DNA from: Peromyscus leucopus
Lineage: Eukaryota > Chordata > Mammalia > Rodentia > Cricetidae
Length of the DNA stretch: 64,000 bases
Assembly: GCF_004664715.2 (NCBI RefSeq)
Contig: NC_051082.1
Coordinates: forward strand, 3,258,124 to 3,322,123
Direction: 5' to 3'
Positions 12,151 to 23,929 of this stretch are shown here, piece after piece. A model generated the notes under the pieces. The model had not been told where the DNA came from, made no database searches, and saw only the letters and a program-made list of their open reading frames with translations. A program made the translations under genes and the position numbers. Each line of letters starts with the position of its first letter. The stretch's first letter is position 1.

Positions 12151-15059
12151 CACTGCTCAAGTCATCCGATGTGTCCTGGGGGCAGCGGGATGCGGGATAT
12201 GAAGGAGCTTTGCTGGCTGGTACCGAATCCTTTCCTAGCATTTCTGGTTTCCATAGGCACTAACTGCGGGTAGAACCACAGCCAGGAAACAGCAGAAAGA
12301 GGGGTGTCCGTCCACAAGGAAGACGCTGCCTCGCATCCCTGCTCACTCCTGTGCTCAGAGCCTCCCCAGCCTAGGGCGCATCCACCCACCTCCTCCAACC
12401 CCCGGCATGGACATTTTGTTGCTAGTGTCCAACAAAAGATGGAGTGCTGGGCCCTTGTCATCAGCGACACTATGTAGCAAGCCCCTTAGGGCCCCAAATT
12501 ATAGCCCCATTCATTCAGGGCCTGGCATCTTCACGATGGTGGTGGGGAGTCGGCTGTGGCCTTGCGCCTGGCTTCTCTCCCCACCGCCAGCCACTCCAGG
12601 GCTTTATATATGGTCTGACTGTGTCGTATATTAGGCAACGGGTCAATGCTAAGCAGGCCGGTGAATTCAGTGAAGGGCAAATAAATTAAACATGCTTCTG
12701 GCCTTCACAGAGGAAAGAGGCCAAGCCATTTAAGCCAGAGACATGAGCATCCCTCATCCCGGCTGCCAGGCGGGATTCTGTTTGCCGTGGTCCCTCTTTG
12801 TACAGCAGGGAGGGTCAGCAGGCACAGTGGCACACGACTCCACTTCCTGATGAGAGCAATAGGACCACAAGGGATGGGGAGGAATGAAGAGAGGCCCAAG
12901 TTCCCTCACCGGGTAGAACTTCCGGTTGATGATAATCATATCAGCAGTAAGGAAACCGGCGGGGCTGTAAATGGTCAGATTAAAGGGAGTCAGTCTTTCG
13001 AGTGTGCTGGCGTGGGCATTACTGTCACGTTTTACAGGTGACGATGTTGAATCCCCAAGGACAGAGAGTTGTCCCAGTTGGGAAGGCCAGCCTAGTCCTG
13101 GGAACACCCTCCATTATGCTCAGCTCAACCTCTAAAGCAGAGTTGTGGGGACATCGGAGGATTAGATGGAACCAAGGAAGGGCTCCTACAAAAGAAAGTG
13201 GCGCTCTGAGCACCCAGGATGCATCTTGGGATGAGCACAGCCAGGCAGCCTCAAGGAAACTTTAGAGATAGACCCTGAGTTCAACACCATAGGATGCTGT
13301 TGGACTTTGGTACCACAGAACAACAACTCTGAGCCTTGGTATCTGGAGTCACGTGACCCCTTCTCTGTCTGCCTGGTCAGCTCTGAAAACCAAAAGAGTC
13401 AAAGCATGTAAAGCCACCCGCCCATGCCGGCCTTAGATGGAGAGAGGAAGCGGCCGATTCTGGGATGATTTTGTTCATGGGGATGCTTTTTGGGCAAAGG
13501 GCACGCTCGGTCTTGGGTTTTAGGCTCATGCAACCAAGGGCCCCAAGATGGAGAAGACCAGTGCACATTCCAAGAACAAATAGATTGCCCCCTGGAGAAG
13601 CATCCTTGGGAGACATGAGAAGACCCCCGTCAGCCTCTGTCCCCCCAGCAGGAGCTGGGGAGTGTGAGGCGGGGACATCACCAGATGCAGTTTACAGGGC
13701 ACCCAAGACACCGGCAGGCCTCGGCGAGTCACACAGCAGACCTGAGACACACAGAGACAGCTCAGGTCCTGCTCGAGGCCAAGGTGACAGTGACAGACAA
13801 CAGCGTCCCTGGTATCCAGGGATGCAATGAGGGAAGCCAGAGCGCTCATCTGTGGAGGTGGGATCCGCCTCCTTTGGCTCTCGACACGTTCAGCCTATAG
13901 AAAAGGACAAAGCACCACAGCTCAGAAAGTAACAAGTCATCGAAAACACCCACTTGGGGTCCAGGACCCTCCAGGACCCGAGAAACCCAAGCACCTCACA
14001 CGAGAGATCTGACGCCATGAGCAGAATGGAGCCGCCCAACCCATCCAGGGCGACTCAGCCTGCATAGTTTCTGTCAACCACTGTAGGAAGCAGCCACATG
14101 GGGAGCCTCATGCCCGGAACCCCAGGTGAGCCCCAACTGTTAGGATATAATGAATCATGACTAAGCCCCAGAGTCTGGGGCTAGCCCTCACAGGAACCCT
14201 GGATAGATTCAAATGGGCCTCACCAGACGGACTGTGCCATGACCACTGTCCCGCACTGTCCTCGGCCTTCTGAACGGTCTGACCAGCTGCAGATGAGCAC
14301 TGCAGGGAGAGTCTGAACCTGCCATTCACCAGTACCTCCCCTGAAGTATGGAGTGACGCCGTTCAGGGTGCAGGGCTTCACTCACGGAAGGCATTTCACA
14401 GCTGCGCCCCACGGAGCCCACCCGGCCTCAGTGACTCAGGACAGATCGGCGACCAAAGAGCTTCACAAGGACAAGAGAGTCCCAGTTCTGTGGACGTCTG
14501 TGGCACGGGGCAGCTGTGCAGTCCCTAACTGTGGAACTGTGGTGGGACTCGGCCTACGAGGAGGAGCAAAGGCCTGAGGCCCAGCCTGGTGGCCGCCAAG
14601 GGAGGCTGGAGAGAAAGGTGAGGACCTACCCAGGCTGGGGGTGGGGGTGTCACGGGCCACAGGCGCGTCACACAAAGCCCCACTGAAGTCAACCTGCAGG
14701 GCTTGGCTTCCCCTGTGAAATGCCATCAGAACGATCGGTGCCAGCCCACATCATTACCACCCCACTCCTCATGTTGTCCCCAAACTGCAGAGACGTCACA
14801 CGGCCTGTGACCACTCATCTCAGGGATCAAACAAGGATGCAGCCGCCACGTGGTGCCTGATGAGCGCCTCCCATTTCCTCACGTAGAGAATGTAGGCAGA
14901 CAAGAACGGTATGCATGAGTCCCACGTGGGGTGCCAACTCTTGTGCCACTGTCCTGTGGCTCGCTGGCCTAACTACTGTGCACACACAGAGTGGAGACCC
15001 TCATCAGTCCGCTGTCATATGCATCCATGTCTGTGTCTGTGCGCCTGTGTGCGTGTGCG

Positions 15060-15322
15060 TGTGCCAGCAGAGGCCAGAGAGAGACCAGCCTCAGGCATTC
15101 TCCCCAGTCTCTCTCCACCTTGCTCTTGGAGACAGAGTCCCTCACTGAACCTGGAGATCAGTGTTACAGCTATAGAATGTCTGGTCAGCAAGCCCACTGG
15201 AGATACGCATGGCAGCCACTGTGTCCAGCTCCTGTGGGTGCCAAGGATCTAAGCTCAGGTCTTCATGTTTGCATGGCAAAGCACTTTACCAACAGAGTTG
15301 CCTCACAGCCCCCCGTTCATTG
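15060..15322 (-). repeat. B4/RSINE-type SINE, antisense
   Basis: Read on the minus strand, it has an ID-like head (CTCTGTTGGTAAAGTGCTTT) and a right part ending at GAGACTGGGG. It is flanked by a short GTGTGCG tract. The family name is tentative. Confidence 0.6.
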
Positions 15323-15544
15323 TACAGGGGGGAAACTGAGGCAGAACTCCCCAGCTGCCACTCTTCTCATCCACAGCATGATTGGCAGTCAGACCACGTA
15401 TGCCAGTGTCCTCGAAACTTCCCAGAGCATCGGTGCATGCCGTCACGCTGTCGCTTCACAAAACCCCCATCCGGTCAGGAGACCCCCACATCTTCCCACC
15501 CAGACCATGCTGGTTTCAAGGCTCCCACAGCGGGCTGAGGAGGC

Positions 15545-15700
15545 ACAGGCGGGATCCCTGATTAATGAAAATGAGCCTAATATATTTCAGAGCGATCTGT
15601 TATGACACAAAGCAGAGGCGTTTACACACGACTGTGGATTTTTAATAGCTGATTCTAGAACAACCCATTATGAAATCTTCCAATACAGAAAAATACAGTA
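15545..15700. other. AT-rich unique block, candidate conserved non-coding element
   Basis: The block contains CCTGATTAATGAAAATGAGC, CCTAATATATTTCAG and TTTTTAATAGCTGATTCTAG. It is not simple repeat and not a transposon I recognise, and it sits in GC-rich intron sequence. Homeodomain-type TAAT cores are present. Conservation has not been tested. Confidence 0.3.
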
Positions 15701-16812
15701 AATCACGGGGCAGGGCTTCCGGGCAGACTGACACCAGCTCTCTGTAAAACAGTGTAGAGGGTGGGCAGGAGGGGGGAGAGGAGGAAGGAATTACTGCCAT
15801 AATCATGAGTTAATAAAATATTTATAGACATGGGTTTCTCCCTTATCATCCTGGGCATGTCCATGCAAGGCGGCTTCTGAAAACGTAGTGGAGGGGATGC
15901 CCACCTGCCCCAGGAGGAGAGGGAGTTGAATTGAGCCCCTCTTTACTATGGCAGGGTGACTGCAGGCTAGCCCAGCTCGAGGCAAAGAGCACACCCAGTT
16001 GACATGGAAAGGCGGGACCACCTGTGTGCTGGACTGGTCCACTGCCTTCTCCTCCCCACCCACCTCTTCCTCATCCTCTTCCTCCTCACCTACCATTTCC
16101 TCCTCTTCCTGCTGAACCTGCCCAAGATGGCAGGAAGCCTCCTCCAGACAGCTCTTCCCACTGAGTGCAGCCGGGAGCTGTCCGTCAAGGAGTCCTAGCC
16201 TATCAGAACCGAGAGTTGGTCACATGATCAATTCTAGCCTCTTCCTAACTCCTGGGAGAGGCCCCCTTTGCCTTGGCTACACTCGAGGCAAAACCATCCA
16301 TGGTCACCAAGGGCCAGTGTTCTTAGAAGCTACAGGAAAGGACATGAGAACCGAGAAGGAAATGCACGTGACGGAGGAAACAGGGATAAGGAGACATTGT
16401 CATGGGAGTAGAGGCCAGAGCCACAGAGTAGAGAGCGGCATGTCCCCGAGAGCCTTCCCGGGTGTGGCTGCACAGAGCCGGCTCCAGACACCTGGCACCC
16501 AGCACTGGCAGAGAAGAGGCTGGACCCCTGTAGTGCATGTCACCAAGATGTGGACGTCTGTCCCAGTGCCACAGCAGTGAGGGACACAAGAAGCCACCGC
16601 AACAGTCCAGACACAGATATGTAAACAGGCAAACGCCTGTTGTAAGGAGCTCACAGTGAGGGCGGCTACGCCAGAGCATCAGTGCGGGGGGAGGGCTGAG
16701 GAGGAAAGGGCAAAGACACCAAAGACATCAGTGAAGAGACACAGCCCGGAGCCCACGGCTGCTCCGGCCAGCAGAAGTTATCGGCAACTTAAAGTCATTA
16801 AAATGGCATACA

Positions 16813-17075
16813 ACCAGGGCCGGGAAGATGACTCAGTGTGCAATGTCTGCTGCTCACAAGCGTGCAGCCCTGAGTTCAAGTCCTGGCACTCATGTGCACA
16901 AGCCAGGCACGGTGGCCTGTCGCTAACCCAGAGCCGGGAAGCAGAAACAGAAGAGGGATGCATTGGCCGGGTCTACCCTGACTGGGCAGCTCAGGCCAGT
17001 GAGAGACCCTGTCTGAAAACCCAAAGTGGACAGCACCTGAGGAAGCAGTCCTAAGGCTTCCCCTGTCCCACGCCA
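16813..17075 (+). repeat. B4-type SINE, sense
   Basis: An ID-like head (GGGAAGATGACTCAGTGTGC, then CCTGAGTTCAAGTCCTGGCA) is joined to a B1-like part ending GAGAGACCCTGTCTGAAAAC. It ends in the CA microsatellite that follows. Confidence 0.75.
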
Positions 17076-17268
17076 CACATACACACATGCACACACACAC
17101 ACACACACACACGCATGCACACATGCACACAAACATATACACAGACCACATATACACACAAGCACATACACACATGTGTGCACACACACATATCCATGAG
17201 CATACACGCACACACGCACACACATTCTCTCTCTCACACACACATACAATTCTAAATTCAGTTCCTCA
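17076..17268 (+). repeat. (CA)n microsatellite
   Basis: ACACAC runs interrupted by TG and GC steps, continuing from the 3' end of the B4 SINE. Confidence 0.95.
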
Positions 17269-17456
17269 CAAGTGCTCTACAGCCCTATGTGCCTGGTGAC
17301 CACTGTGACAGACAGCAGGATGACCTGGTCTCCATCAGGTTCCCATGGGCGGCGCTGGGAACTCTGGGACAGGAGAGGTGACAAGCAGAGCCTGTCCCCA
17401 CCATGCTGAGAGAGAGACCACATCGGAGGACAGCTGGCAGGAGGGACCCACCGTAC

Positions 17457-17601
17457 CTTTGCACGCGCCTGCTGCGCCCAGGTGGTAGATGGCTGCCAGC
17501 ACCCGCCAGATGGCTCGCTGCTCCCCCTCCGCGATGCCCAGCAGCTCCATGGCGCCCCGGAGCTGGGAAAACGCGGCCGCGGCCTTCTGCTTGTCTTCAG
17601 G
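17457..17601 (-). CDS. MYO18B: MYO18B coding exon 11
   Basis: This 145-base exon runs from TCTTCCCTCAG to GTACGG. It encodes [20 protein letters not shown], then [20 protein letters not shown] and LGAAGACK. It is the helical head segment with the common myosin pattern of a 'G(I/F)..E....I..ILAAILHLGN' helix. It matches human almost residue for residue. Exit phase is 1. Confidence 0.96.
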
Positions 17602-18829
17602 CTGAGGGAAGAGAAGAGAGAAAGGCCATCACGGTGGAGAGACTGGAATTCACAGCTCAGAGATGAGGTCAGGCTGCAGGGCACACAGTCGGTTTACGAC
17701 GGCGGTAAATTACCCACGGTTAAGCCGGGCTGGGCTTGGCAGCCACGTTCAGATTTCTGGGAAGGTTGTAAATGTCATGGGTGTCCGCTATGGGGAGCAG
17801 GGTAGGTTTTATTCATTCTGGAAGGATTTATCGGGGCTCCGATTTGTGCCGAGCTCTGGTCCGGATGCCGGGATAGAGGAGCCCTGGCTCAACTCCGAAC
17901 AGAACATAAAAGCAATGGTGTGTTGAAAAATGGGCTGCAGGGCAGATCCCAGGCCTAAGAAGGGATGCAGGAGGTCTCGGAGGAGGGGCAGGGACTGCGG
18001 GAGCTCGAAAGGTGGGTGTGGGGAGCTGACCAGATAAGGGACCGGAGGAAGGAGATGGCGGCAGGTGGCTGACCAAAGGGGACCCAGAACTGGTTATCAG
18101 GGGAGGTGTGGACAAGGCCTGAGACGGTCCACGGTCGGCCACGAAAGCCACGGACACAGTTCTAAGGAGCAAAAGTTTCCAGCCGAGATGGTTAAGTACC
18201 GGGACCTGACCCCACTTCCATTTCTGCGCCCGTGGCAGACGCCACGGATCCATCAAGATCCCACGGCAAAAGTCCGTGGACCCGGATTTATTTCACAACA
18301 CCACCTTGTGCCGCCAAACCCCAAGGTCTGCCTCGGAAGCCGGAACAGTGTTTGCTCGCCACCCCCCCTCCCCCCGCACGCCTCCCACCCCATGGGACGA
18401 AGGGAAGTTGCCAGAGAATTTGAAGCCGGGAAGAATGGCCCCGTGAGATGTTTATGGGTGACTGAGCTTCGAGTGTCATTTTTTTTCTCTTTTTGTTAGA
18501 TTTATAGCTCTAATTATATTTGACTGAATATTAAAATCAATCTGAAAGTAGTCCCGTGTATGAGCCATCTGGCTGAGGACACACAGCCCGGAAGCCTGGA
18601 AGGCAGAGAAAATGAGGCAGGAACAGGAGTTCCTTGTCCCTAACCTCCACGGCGCATAATGGGAGACCAATTTGTACCTGATCCAAGTAAAGGATTTGGG
18701 TGACACAGGGCAGGGCAGCCTGTTAGCGATGACAGGTCCTCGAATCTCATAGAGTCCCAGGCCCAGAGAGGGCACGGCGTGTGCCAAAGGTCACACAGCA
18801 AATTAACTGCAGACATCGGAGCAGAGGCT

Positions 18830-19215
18830 TCCCCCCCCCCAGTCCCGCCCACGCCCGCCGCTTCCTTTCTCCTCCGGCCTCCGCAGATAGCGGAGAGACG
18901 GATCCTCCGACATCCGACATCAAAGCGGGCGGTGACATTGAGAGATTCGCCTTGGAAGTGTTTCAATTAACAGCCACCGCGAGTGTCTCCGGGCCACCAC
19001 GGAACCACCAAGTCCCTAGCAACCAGGGGCTCAGCCTAGCAACCGCAGCTGCTCCTCCGCCGCAGACGGGGAAGGAGGATTCTCACAACAAGCGCCCCCA
19101 CCCCACCCCCCGCGTGCCTGGTTATTTATGAGATTTCAAAGCGGCGGGGAAGGGACGCGCAGAGGACGCGGCGGTCACGAGATGACCGCGGCTCCCGAGG
19201 TCAGCAAGGAGCACT
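18830..19215. promoter_or_regulatory. CpG-rich intronic block with tandem RFX half-sites
   Basis: CpG dinucleotides are frequent here (for example GGGACGCGCAGAGGACGCGG) while most of the intron is CpG-poor. Two copies of CCTAGCAACC lie at 19015-19024 and 19035-19044, 20 bases apart, about two helical turns. CCTAGCAAC is an RFX half-site with its flank. It could be an internal promoter or enhancer; no TATA box or clear start is visible. Confidence 0.35.
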
Positions 19216-20059
19216 TGATTTTGAACGACAGGTAGAACCGGTCACCCAGCACTTGGCTGTCCTGAGAGGGTGGGAGACTCCCGGGAAGCCCCACCCCTCT
19301 CTCCCCTGCGCCCCACGTGAATGTGAGTTAGCAAGCAGATGTTTTCCCGTCCAACGATGATGAGGCTCCGGGCGACGGCCAGGAAGCCAGTTGTTCTTTA
19401 CGCAATTACACAACGCCCTGACCAGTGTGCTCTTGGGTTAAAAAAACAAAAACATGAAACCAGAAGTGAGTCAGATGAGCGGCTATGTCGCCCTTCTAAC
19501 CCCCACCCTCAGCAGGAAGTGATGAATGCAGACTGGGTGGGAGTACTACACAGCAAAGAAAAAGAACAAGCCAATGGCATAGCCACTCGTGTGTGAGGCT
19601 TCCTAACCCAGAGGGTTGCTCTTCCTCTGCCGCCAGCTGTAACGTGTCTGAGGCAGGGTCTTCCCTGGGAAAGCGGGCACTCACTGCATCTGGCGGGGGG
19701 GGGGGGGGGGGGCCTCGGGCTGGACCCTGACCTGGCAGAAGCCTTAACTCCCTTCCCCCTCACAGCAGCGTGTGACTCCGATACAAACCCCACATTCTCC
19801 GTGGTGGTGGACACCCGGGCTGGTTCTAGAAATTCCCGATGTCCCGTGGTGAATGTTGGGGTGTCAGTGTCTCCGTGGTGTGTTGACACAGGGACATTTG
19901 TGTCAGCGCCCGGCTGCACCGCTGGGTCACGTGGGCTTTAGCTTCCTGAGGAACCTCCACTTGGGCTTCCGTGGCGACTGGACTCATTCACACTCCCTCC
20001 TGCTACAGCGCGTCCTCCCCAGCGGCTGAACGGTGGCCCTTCTAACCGGGCCGGTTGTG

Positions 20060-21083
20060 TTTTGCGTTCTGGGAAGCGTCTATTCTCTTCCTTAGTTCAC
20101 TGATAACGGGTGTTTGGGTTTCTCGCTGCTTCGCTATTTCTGGAGTTCTTTGTATATTCTGAATACAAATTCTAGATAATCCCCTGCCAGCTTTTGACAC
20201 TCCGGAGGCCGTCTTTTTCTGTGGCATCCTTTGCTGGACACAAGTTTTGTTTTTTTAATCCCATGGTGTCCCCTTCGCCAGTGCTGATGTTGTTCCCTGG
20301 GCGACTGGAGTCCCACTGAGGAAGCCTCCTCGATCCGCATCCTGCCGTGTTCTCTCCCGCAGCAGCAGCTCCAGAGCGCGGAACCTCGGGCCTGCGTCTG
20401 TGGTTCATTTCAGGTTGATTTTTGAGGTATGAGGCGTTGGGCTTCGTTCTGCACCCGGACACCCAGTTTTCCCAGCACCGTTTGTTGAAGATGCTTGTCT
20501 CTTCCCCAGGGTGTACTTTTGGTTGTGGGGACTGGGTCTCATGTCTGGGTCCTCGGTTCTGTCCCATTGATCAATACGTCTGTCCCACATCTGTCCCGTA
20601 TCTGTCCAGTGGTGCTCACACTGCTCCGTCTCTATGAGTTAACTAGAAATCAGGCGTGGTGACGCCTCCCACAGTCTTGCTTTTGCTCAGGGTGGCTCTG
20701 GATGCCCCGGGTCTCTTCTGCTTCGATGTGGTTCTCAGGGTTGGTTTTCTACGTCCATGAGGAATGGCATCGGAACCTGGGTAGGGATGCTGAGTCTGTA
20801 GGTGGCCTTGGTCGGACAGCCGCTTACGACACTGACCCCGCCATGAGCATGGGAGTCTTTCCATCTTCTAGTCTCCCCTTCCGTTCCTTCCCTCGGTGTC
20901 TTAAGGTTCTCGTCGCAGGGCTTTGGATGCCTGGGTTATGTTTATTGTGCGATGCTCGCTGTGGCCATCGAGAATGGGATCGACTCCTTGATGTCTTCCC
21001 CGACGTCTGTCCGTGGCGCACAGGAGGGCGGCTGCCTCCGTGTGCACTGTTTGTGCGCCCCCCCCCCAACTCTGCTGAGGGTG
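20060..21083 (-). mobile_element. LINE-1 ORF2 remnant, minus strand (part nearer the ORF2 C-terminus)
   Basis: The minus strand reads as L1 ORF2 with stops and frameshifts. Recognisable pieces include IDQWDRTEDPDMRPSPHNQK and SIFNKRCWENW-like residues, then ISRIYKEL-like sequence near 20150. It is interrupted at 21084 by a solo LTR. It is inactive and lacks the ORF2 end and 3' UTR. Confidence 0.85.
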
Positions 21084-21089
21084 TCTGTC

Positions 21090-21487
21090 TGCCAAGGACA
21101 ATTTCAAGAGCCATGCCATATTGCCTGCCTGAAGTTACGTTTCTGTTGTCCAGTATTGAGCCACTAACCAGAAACTTTGGACATGCATGGACAAGTTCTG
21201 AGTTATTAGAAAATAACAACATTTCCTTATCTTTCTGCTACACTGACCATTAGTAACAATGTTTTGTGGTTGGGTTGCTTGGTTGGGTTGCTTGGCAACT
21301 CAACAGTCCCCTGATCTTTTCCCAAAGGAAGTTTCCTGGTCTGCTTACTATAAAACCCACCTGAGAAAAATAAAATTTTGCAGCTTGATCAGAATACTGC
21401 CTTGCTGTCAATTCTTTGTGTCTCTTGTCCCTTCATTCGCCATTCCCCCTTCTAGGGTCTCTGCTGAAGATCCCGCTGGCCGGGACA
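21090..21487 (+). mobile_element. Solo LTR of an ERVK-like endogenous retrovirus
   Basis: This 398-base element starts TG and ends CA, and is flanked by a perfect 6-base duplication TCTGTC (21084-21089 and 21488-21493). A TATA-like TACTATAAAACC lies near 21346 and AATAAA at 21369-21374, so it is in plus orientation. The 6-base duplication and layout fit class II (ERVK/IAP-like) elements. No retroviral coding sequence accompanies it. A GTTGCTTGGCAAC motif at 21287-21299 in its U3 resembles an RFX site. Confidence 0.85.
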
Positions 21488-21493
21488 TCTGTC

Positions 21494-21995
21494 AGCTGCT
21501 CCGAGATTCCCGGTGGAATCCTGAGGGTCACAGGATCACGTGGTCCACAGGTAACGATAACGTGACCCCTTCCTTTCTGTCTGTGTCCTTGTGTCAGCTC
21601 CTCTGTCCGTCTGTCCTGGCGAAGACTCCACTGCTGTGCTGAGTAGGAGGGGAGCGTGGACTCCTCTTCTTCATTTCTGTGGGAAGCTGTGGGATCTCTT
21701 ACAGCGTTTGTGCTGCTGAGACGCACTTCTGGCCCCGGGCTCCTCGGGACTTTTATCACGGAGGGGCATTGGGTTGTCAACAGCCTTTTCTCCATCTGTT
21801 GAGAGGACCTTGTGACCTGTGTCCTGGATTCCATTTATGCGACGCATTGTATTTATTGATCTGCACACACTGAACCATCCCTGCACCCCTGGGATGAAGC
21901 CAACTTCTTGTGATGAATGATCTTTTTAATGTGCTCTTGGATTTAATTTGCAAGTATTTTATTGAGTTTTGTTTTGTTTTGTTTTTTTGCATCTA
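21494..21995 (-). mobile_element. LINE-1 ORF2 remnant, minus strand (reverse-transcriptase side)
   Basis: On the minus strand this continues the L1 interrupted by the solo LTR. The section 21840-21960 (plus strand TTTATTGATCTGCACACACT, then GGGATGAAGCCAACTTCTTG) is the familiar antisense of the L1 reverse-transcriptase region. The part 21494-21700 is more diverged. Confidence 0.75.
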
Positions 21996-22600
21996 TGCTC
22001 AGAGGGGAACTGGTCCTTGTACTTTAATCTCGTTTGACTCCTCTCAACCTGGTGAACTCCTACTCATCCTTCAGAACCCCCAATGTCAGTCAGGCCCGAT
22101 GTCCCTGGCTACGAAGCCTTCCCTGACTGAGGCCGAGCACCTCTTTTAATCACCCTCCGGTACCCACAGCCTCACATCCTCCTCCGCGTTCTTCTCTCCC
22201 AGCTGTATTAATTCCCATGCCTGTCTTTCCTACCACAATGCCAGAGTCCTGACCTTTAACCCCAGTGTCATCATAGCTGAGTGAGGGCAAAGGAGGTCCA
22301 GAAAGCCCTGGAGAGGGAGGTTTGATGGAAGAAGATACAGATGTTTGGAGACGGTCGGAGCCAGGGTTGAAGGGAGACGCTGTGCCTTGGGTCTCTCCCA
22401 CCACATGCCTGCCTCTTCAGAAACAAGTCTCACTTCCTCAACCAGCCCAGACCCTACAAAGGCAGCCCCCTGCCTCTCCCACATGACTGCCATCGCCAAC
22501 CACAGAGCCAGAGCAAAAGGAGACAGTGGGTCACGGGACCCTCCACCACCTCCCACCCTGGCCCTGGGACTGGGGTGCACCCTGGAGGTCCGTCACTTAC

Positions 22601-22664
22601 CTGGGACCACACGCCCATGCCGAAGGCATGGCTCTCGGCCATCTGGTGCAGGTTCAGCTCCGTC
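22601..22664 (-). CDS. MYO18B: MYO18B coding exon 10
   Basis: This 64-base exon runs from CTCTTCCAG to GTAAGTG. It closes the split Arg codon and encodes TELNLHQMAESHAFGMGVWS plus Q, against human TELNLHQMADSSSFGMGVWS. It belongs to a loop segment of the motor head. Exit phase is 0. Confidence 0.95.
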
Positions 22665-23036
22665 CTGGAAGAGGGGATTGGAAGTGAGGGGGTCTGCCCG
22701 TGCTGGGAGCACAGAGCAGGAGGTGTCCCACGGCAGGGCCACACCACATCCTGGCTGCCCCAGGACACACCAGGCTGTACCAGCCTTCCATTACTGTTTC
22801 TGCCAGGACCGCCCTCCCTGATGACCCCATGTTCTAGTCTCACATGGTGCTCCTGAGAAAGAGACTGGGGTCCAGAGCTGATAAAGCGTGAGCAATGTCC
22901 CTCAGCCCTGTGCAGAGCCCAGGCAACTGGGGTCCTCAGCACCGGGTAACCCAGCCTCTCGGCTCCGGCTGGAGCTCCACCCGGGGTGCTCTTCATCCTG
23001 CTATCCCGGCTGCCCCAGCCTGTCCCAAGGACTCAC
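22665..23036 (-). other. MYO18B: MYO18B intron between coding exons 9 and 10
   Basis: A 372-base intron. There is nothing notable in it beyond the splice sites. Confidence 0.9.
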
Positions 23037-23137
23037 CTGAGATCTACATCCAGCCCAGCGAGCAGCTGAGAGAAAACTTCAAAGTTGCCTTCCCCTTGAG
23101 GCTGCCGGGCCACACGGCTGTTCTCCAGAAGCATTGT
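23037..23137 (-). CDS. MYO18B: MYO18B coding exon 9
   Basis: This 101-base exon runs from CCTCACAG to GTGAGT. It encodes TMLLENSRVARQPQGEGNFE, then VFSQLLAGLDVDLR with the last codon split. It matches human TMLLEKSRVARQPEGESNFL. In myosins this part follows switch 1, and the E(K/N)SRV motif with the NFHxFY-like NFEVFSQ is typical of head sequence. Exit phase is 2. Confidence 0.96.
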
Positions 23138-23786
23138 CTGTGAGGGCCAGAGGGGCAGTGTGACGCCGGGGTCCTTATGCCGGGACTTGGTCCCCAAAGG
23201 CCCCATCAGAGTGCCCCACCCCCACACTCCCTGAGGCCTCACCGCGGGGGTGACCTCACCCCAGGTTCAGAGCCCCACAGGCAATCAGTCAAGCTATGGA
23301 GTCCTCCAGCTTCTATGAAAGGCAAGAGAGTCTCCCTCATCAAAGCCTGCCAGCCTGTACCCAAGGGTGCCAGCTGAACAAAGGCCTTCGTGGGTGCTGA
23401 GGAGCCAGCTCTCCACGAGCTGGGCTGTCACCAGGTGCTGCCCGGCCATCGCTTCTAACGCCCGATTTTGTTTTCTGTTCATCAGGAATGTTGGGGAGGG
23501 GAGCCGGCCACACGTCTGGCACCCAGGCACAGGCTTCTGTGTGGATCTGTCACATTTCAACGTGTGCTTTTACGACTGGCCTGGATTCCGTTTTTACTGC
23601 ATCGCACCCTCACCCCAGAGCCACACCCTGCTGGCTGCTTTCAACGTTCTGGGGGTGCCGAGCCTCACAGGACCCTTGTCCCTGAGGAGCTGCACACATT
23701 CAGACACATCCCAGGGTCCTGACTGGAGATGTGGCTGCAGGCGCCACACCTTAAGGCGCCACACCTTGCCCATCCGCGAGCCTCAC
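23138..23786 (-). other. MYO18B: MYO18B intron between coding exons 8 and 9
   Basis: A 649-base intron with no repeat that I recognise. Confidence 0.9.
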
Positions 23787-23929
23787 CTGGAGCTGAGCGG
23801 CTGTGACTCGGCCCGTGGCATTGAAGTCCAAGGAGGTCACCATGGCAAAGCGGGTGGCCCTGCGGCTGTGGCCGGTGGACACGGAGCCAAAGGCCCGGAG
23901 GACAGTGAAGGCAGCCCGGAGCTTCTCCA
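23787..23929 (-). CDS. MYO18B: MYO18B coding exon 8 (switch-1 region)
   Basis: This 143-base exon runs from CCCAACAG to GTGAGG. It encodes VEKLRAAFTVLRAFGSVSTG, then HSRRATRFAMVTSLDFNATG and RVTAAQLQ. In ordinary myosins this place holds switch 1 (NNNSSRFGK); here it reads GHSRRATRFAM, keeping only the S-R and R-F spacing. The same loss is present in human MYO18B (AHSRSATRFSM), so it is a class property and not damage. Entry phase 1, exit phase 0. Confidence 0.96.

Larger units (their letters stand above)
4055..17456 (-). other. MYO18B: MYO18B intron between coding exons 11 and 12 (13.4 kb)
   Basis: A large intron with no exon that I can support. Repeats and candidate regulatory motifs in it are listed separately. 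Among unique stretches, 9450-9560 and 15545-15700 are AT-rich, unlike their GC-rich surroundings, and look like possible conserved non-coding blocks. The segments 5880-6900, 7240-8690, 9900-10900, 11110-11800, 12150-14900 and 15700-16800 hold nothing else I recognise beyond faint MIR-like traces. Confidence 0.8.
17602..22600 (-). other. MYO18B: MYO18B intron between coding exons 10 and 11
   Basis: A 5.0-kb intron. It holds a CpG-rich block (18.83-19.21 kb), a run of 20 G (about 19694-19713), a minus-strand L1 and a solo LTR, listed separately. The stretches 17602-18800, 19215-20050 and 22000-22600 show no exon. Confidence 0.85.
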
